From contig CALMOO010000201.1 of NCBI GenBank assembly GCA_937871705.1, forward strand, positions 8,372 to 15,460: a stretch of 7,089 nucleotides of DNA, written 5' to 3'. The notes beneath the pieces were generated by a model that saw nothing but the letters and a program-made list of their open reading frames with translations, had not been told where the DNA came from and did not search any database. The DNA is from an uncultured Hymenobacter sp. (GTDB taxonomy: Bacteria; Bacteroidota; Bacteroidia; Cytophagales; Hymenobacteraceae). The position numbers and the translations under genes were made by a program. Of the stretch, positions 5,869-7,089 are shown in pieces; the first letter of the stretch is position 1; each line of letters starts with the position of its first letter.

Positions 5869-6678
5869 ATGGCTCCTCAAGACTTTTCGCCCGCCCAAAT
5901 GGCCGCGCCCAGCTACCCGGCCGATGTGCAGCCGCTCGTGTTTCAATACGTGTTGCAGCTGGCCGATACCAGCCTTATTCTGGCGCACCGCCTCTCGGAA
6001 TGGTGCGGGCACGGCCCCGTGCTGGAGCAGGATTTGGCGATGGCCAACATCGCGCTCGACCTCTTGGGCGAAGCGCGCAGCTACTACCAGTACGCCGCCG
6101 AACTGGAGGGTAGGGGCCGCACCGAGGACGACCTCGCCTACCTGCGTAGCGCCGTCGAGTACCGCAACCCGCTGCTGGTAGAGCAGCCCAACGGCGACTT
6201 TGCCCACACCGTGCTGCGGCAGTTTTTGTTCGATGTGTTTCACTACGAACTGCTTATTGAGTTAAAAGCCGGACCTGATGCCCACCTCGCCGCCATCGCT
6301 GAGAAGTCGCTGAAAGAAGCCGCCTACCACCGCAAATGGAGCGCTGAGTGGATTATCCGCCTCGGCGATGGCACCGCCGAAAGCCGCCAGCGCCTAGAAA
6401 AGGCCATGCGCACGCTTTGGCGCTACGCCGCCGAGCTCACTACCCCCACCCCGCTGGAGCAACGCCTGCACGCCGCCAACCTGCTACCCGACTACGCCGA
6501 TATTCAGGCGAAGGTGGCCGCCTACGTGGCCCACGTCTTGGCCGAAGCCACGCTGCCCGTGCCTACCGACGCCTTCGCGCAGCCGGGGGGTAAGGCGGGC
6601 CGCCACTCCGAGCACCTGGGCTACCTGCTGGCCGAGCTGCAATACATGCAACGCACTTACCCCAATCTGACGTGGTAG
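5869..6678 (+). CDS. paaC: Phenylacetyl-CoA epoxidase structural subunit PaaC
   Basis: Ferritin-like structural partner of PaaA in the epoxidase; the AC heterodimer is the minimal core, and PaaC itself is not the catalytic iron subunit. Strong matches to the family: SEWCGHGP at 43-50, DLAMANIALDLLGEAR at 55-70, LVEQPNGDF at 103-111, KEAAYH at 149-154, GGKAGRHSEHLG at 240-251 and LLAELQYMQR at 253-262, ending in the typical terminal Trp. At 269 residues it is about 20 longer than the Escherichia coli protein, entirely through an N-terminal lead rich in Pro and Ala. The ATG at 5869 is 5 bp after the paaB stop, supporting it as the coupled start; Met11 (5899) is the alternative. Confidence 0.95.
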   Translation: MAPQDFSPAQMAAPSYPADVQPLVFQYVLQLADTSLILAHRLSEWCGHGPVLEQDLAMANIALDLLGEARSYYQYAAELEGRGRTEDDLAYLRSAVEYRNPLLVEQPNGDFAHTVLRQFLFDVFHYELLIELKAGPDAHLAAIAEKSLKEAAYHRKWSAEWIIRLGDGTAESRQRLEKAMRTLWRYAAELTTPTPLEQRLHAANLLPDYADIQAKVAAYVAHVLAEATLPVPTDAFAQPGGKAGRHSEHLGYLLAELQYMQRTYPNLTW

Positions 6679-6689
6679 GTTTGTTTTTA

Positions 6690-6757
6690 AGCTGATGGCC
6701 GTTAGCTATTAGCTTTTTTTATGAGGGAAGCAGCAATGAACGAGCTAACAGCTAAAA
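6690..6757. repeat. Inverted repeat spanning the paaC-paaD gap and the first codons of paaD
   Basis: TTAGCTATTAGCT (6702-6714) and AGCTAACAGCTAA (6743-6755) are reverse complements at 12 of 13 bases, 28 bp apart. A smaller hairpin (6690-6693 with 6704-6707, extended by wobble pairs) sits at the left edge, and seven T's follow at 6714-6720. Iterated AGCTAAyAGCTAA words of this kind are often dispersed repeats. The T-run suggests weak terminator activity, but no stem abuts it cleanly. The right arm lies inside the paaD reading frame. Confidence 0.55.
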
Positions 6758-7089
6758 CGGAGCGAACAACTCAAGATAAAATCTGGCAGTTGCTGGAAGA
6801 AATCAGCGACCCTGAAGTGCCGGTGCTCAGCATTCTGGACCTGGGTATTGTGCGGGGGGTAGGGATGGAAGGCGAGCAAATTGTCGTCACCATCACGCCG
6901 ACTTACTCGGGCTGCCCGGCCATGAACGTTATTGCCACCGACATCCGGCTGCGGCTGCTGGCCGAAGGCTACGCCAACGTCGTTATTCACAACCAGCTCA
7001 GTCCTGCCTGGACCACCGACTGGATGACCCCAGCGGGCCGCGAAAAGCTGGAAGCCTACGGCATTGCCCCGCCCATCGACGGCACGGCC
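6736..7089 (+). CDS. paaD: PaaD, DUF59/MIP18-family accessory protein of the epoxidase, C-terminus cut by window edge
   Basis: Accessory protein for phenylacetyl-CoA epoxidase activity, probably helping to assemble or repair a metal centre (family relation to MIP18/SufT-type iron-sulfur factors); not part of the purified core complex. The 118 visible residues cover the DUF59 domain and the PaaD-specific extension: DPEVPVLSI from 25, DLGIV at 35-39, TPTYSGCP at 54-61 with the conserved Cys60, and PAWTTDWMT at 90-98. The family is about 165 residues; the cysteine-rich C-terminal part would lie beyond the window. I chose the ATG at 6736 because GAGGGAAG lies just upstream and the lead before IWQLL then matches family length. 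An in-frame ATG at 6721 would add MREAA. Codons 3-7 lie in the right arm of the inverted repeat described separately. The gap to paaC is 57 bp. Confidence 0.93.
   Translation, partial: MNELTAKTERTTQDKIWQLLEEISDPEVPVLSILDLGIVRGVGMEGEQIVVTITPTYSGCPAMNVIATDIRLRLLAEGYANVVIHNQLSPAWTTDWMTPAGREKLEAYGIAPPIDGTA

Noticed and set aside
1..7089. A new defence, mobile or otherwise undescribed gene system
   Set aside because: Every substantial coding region belongs to a known family (mutarotase, ABC ATPase, paa enzymes); the unexplained signals are all non-coding repeats and regulatory sites.

Overview
The window carries the start of a phenylacetic acid (paa) catabolic operon on the + strand, with two unrelated genes on the - strand to its left. 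The base composition is GC-rich. Recognisable Shine-Dalgarno sequences are absent in front of nearly all starts, and the best promoter candidate is a Bacteroidota-type -7 box (TAnnTTTG). Together with the protein sequences, this points to a high-GC member of the Bacteroidota; a Hymenobacter-like Cytophagales bacterium is my best guess, from general familiarity and not from a search.

Layout. Positions 1-681 (-) hold the N-terminal two thirds of a galactose mutarotase (galM), cut by the window edge. Positions 757-1740 (-) encode an ABC transporter ATPase with a C-terminal TOBE-like region; no permease or binding protein is visible beside it. A 188-bp divergent intergenic region (1741-1928) holds a TAnnTTTG box directly followed by a perfect 10+10 bp palindrome that closely resembles a PaaR (TetR-family) operator. 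The + strand then runs paaK (1929-3275), paaE (3318-4394), paaA (4459-5415), paaB (5576-5863), paaC (5869-6678) and paaD (6736-7089, cut by the right edge).

How the genes work together. PaaK activates phenylacetate to phenylacetyl-CoA. PaaA (diiron oxygenase), PaaB and PaaC form the core of the multicomponent ring 1,2-epoxidase. PaaE feeds it electrons from NADPH through FAD and a 2Fe-2S cluster. PaaD is the DUF59/MIP18-type accessory protein thought to help mature a metal centre of the complex. The later pathway steps (isomerase PaaG, ring-opening PaaZ and the beta-oxidation enzymes) are not in the window and may follow paaD.

The enzymes are a known system. What merits a second look is the non-coding DNA: the candidate PaaR operator on the promoter; a 100-bp REP-like hairpin between paaA and paaB; a 19-bp piece of the same repeat between paaK and paaE; a different inverted repeat running into the 5' end of paaD; and a strong excess of the heptamer GGGGTAG/CTACCCC across genes and gaps. 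No tRNA, rRNA, CRISPR array, insertion sequence or transposase gene was seen.
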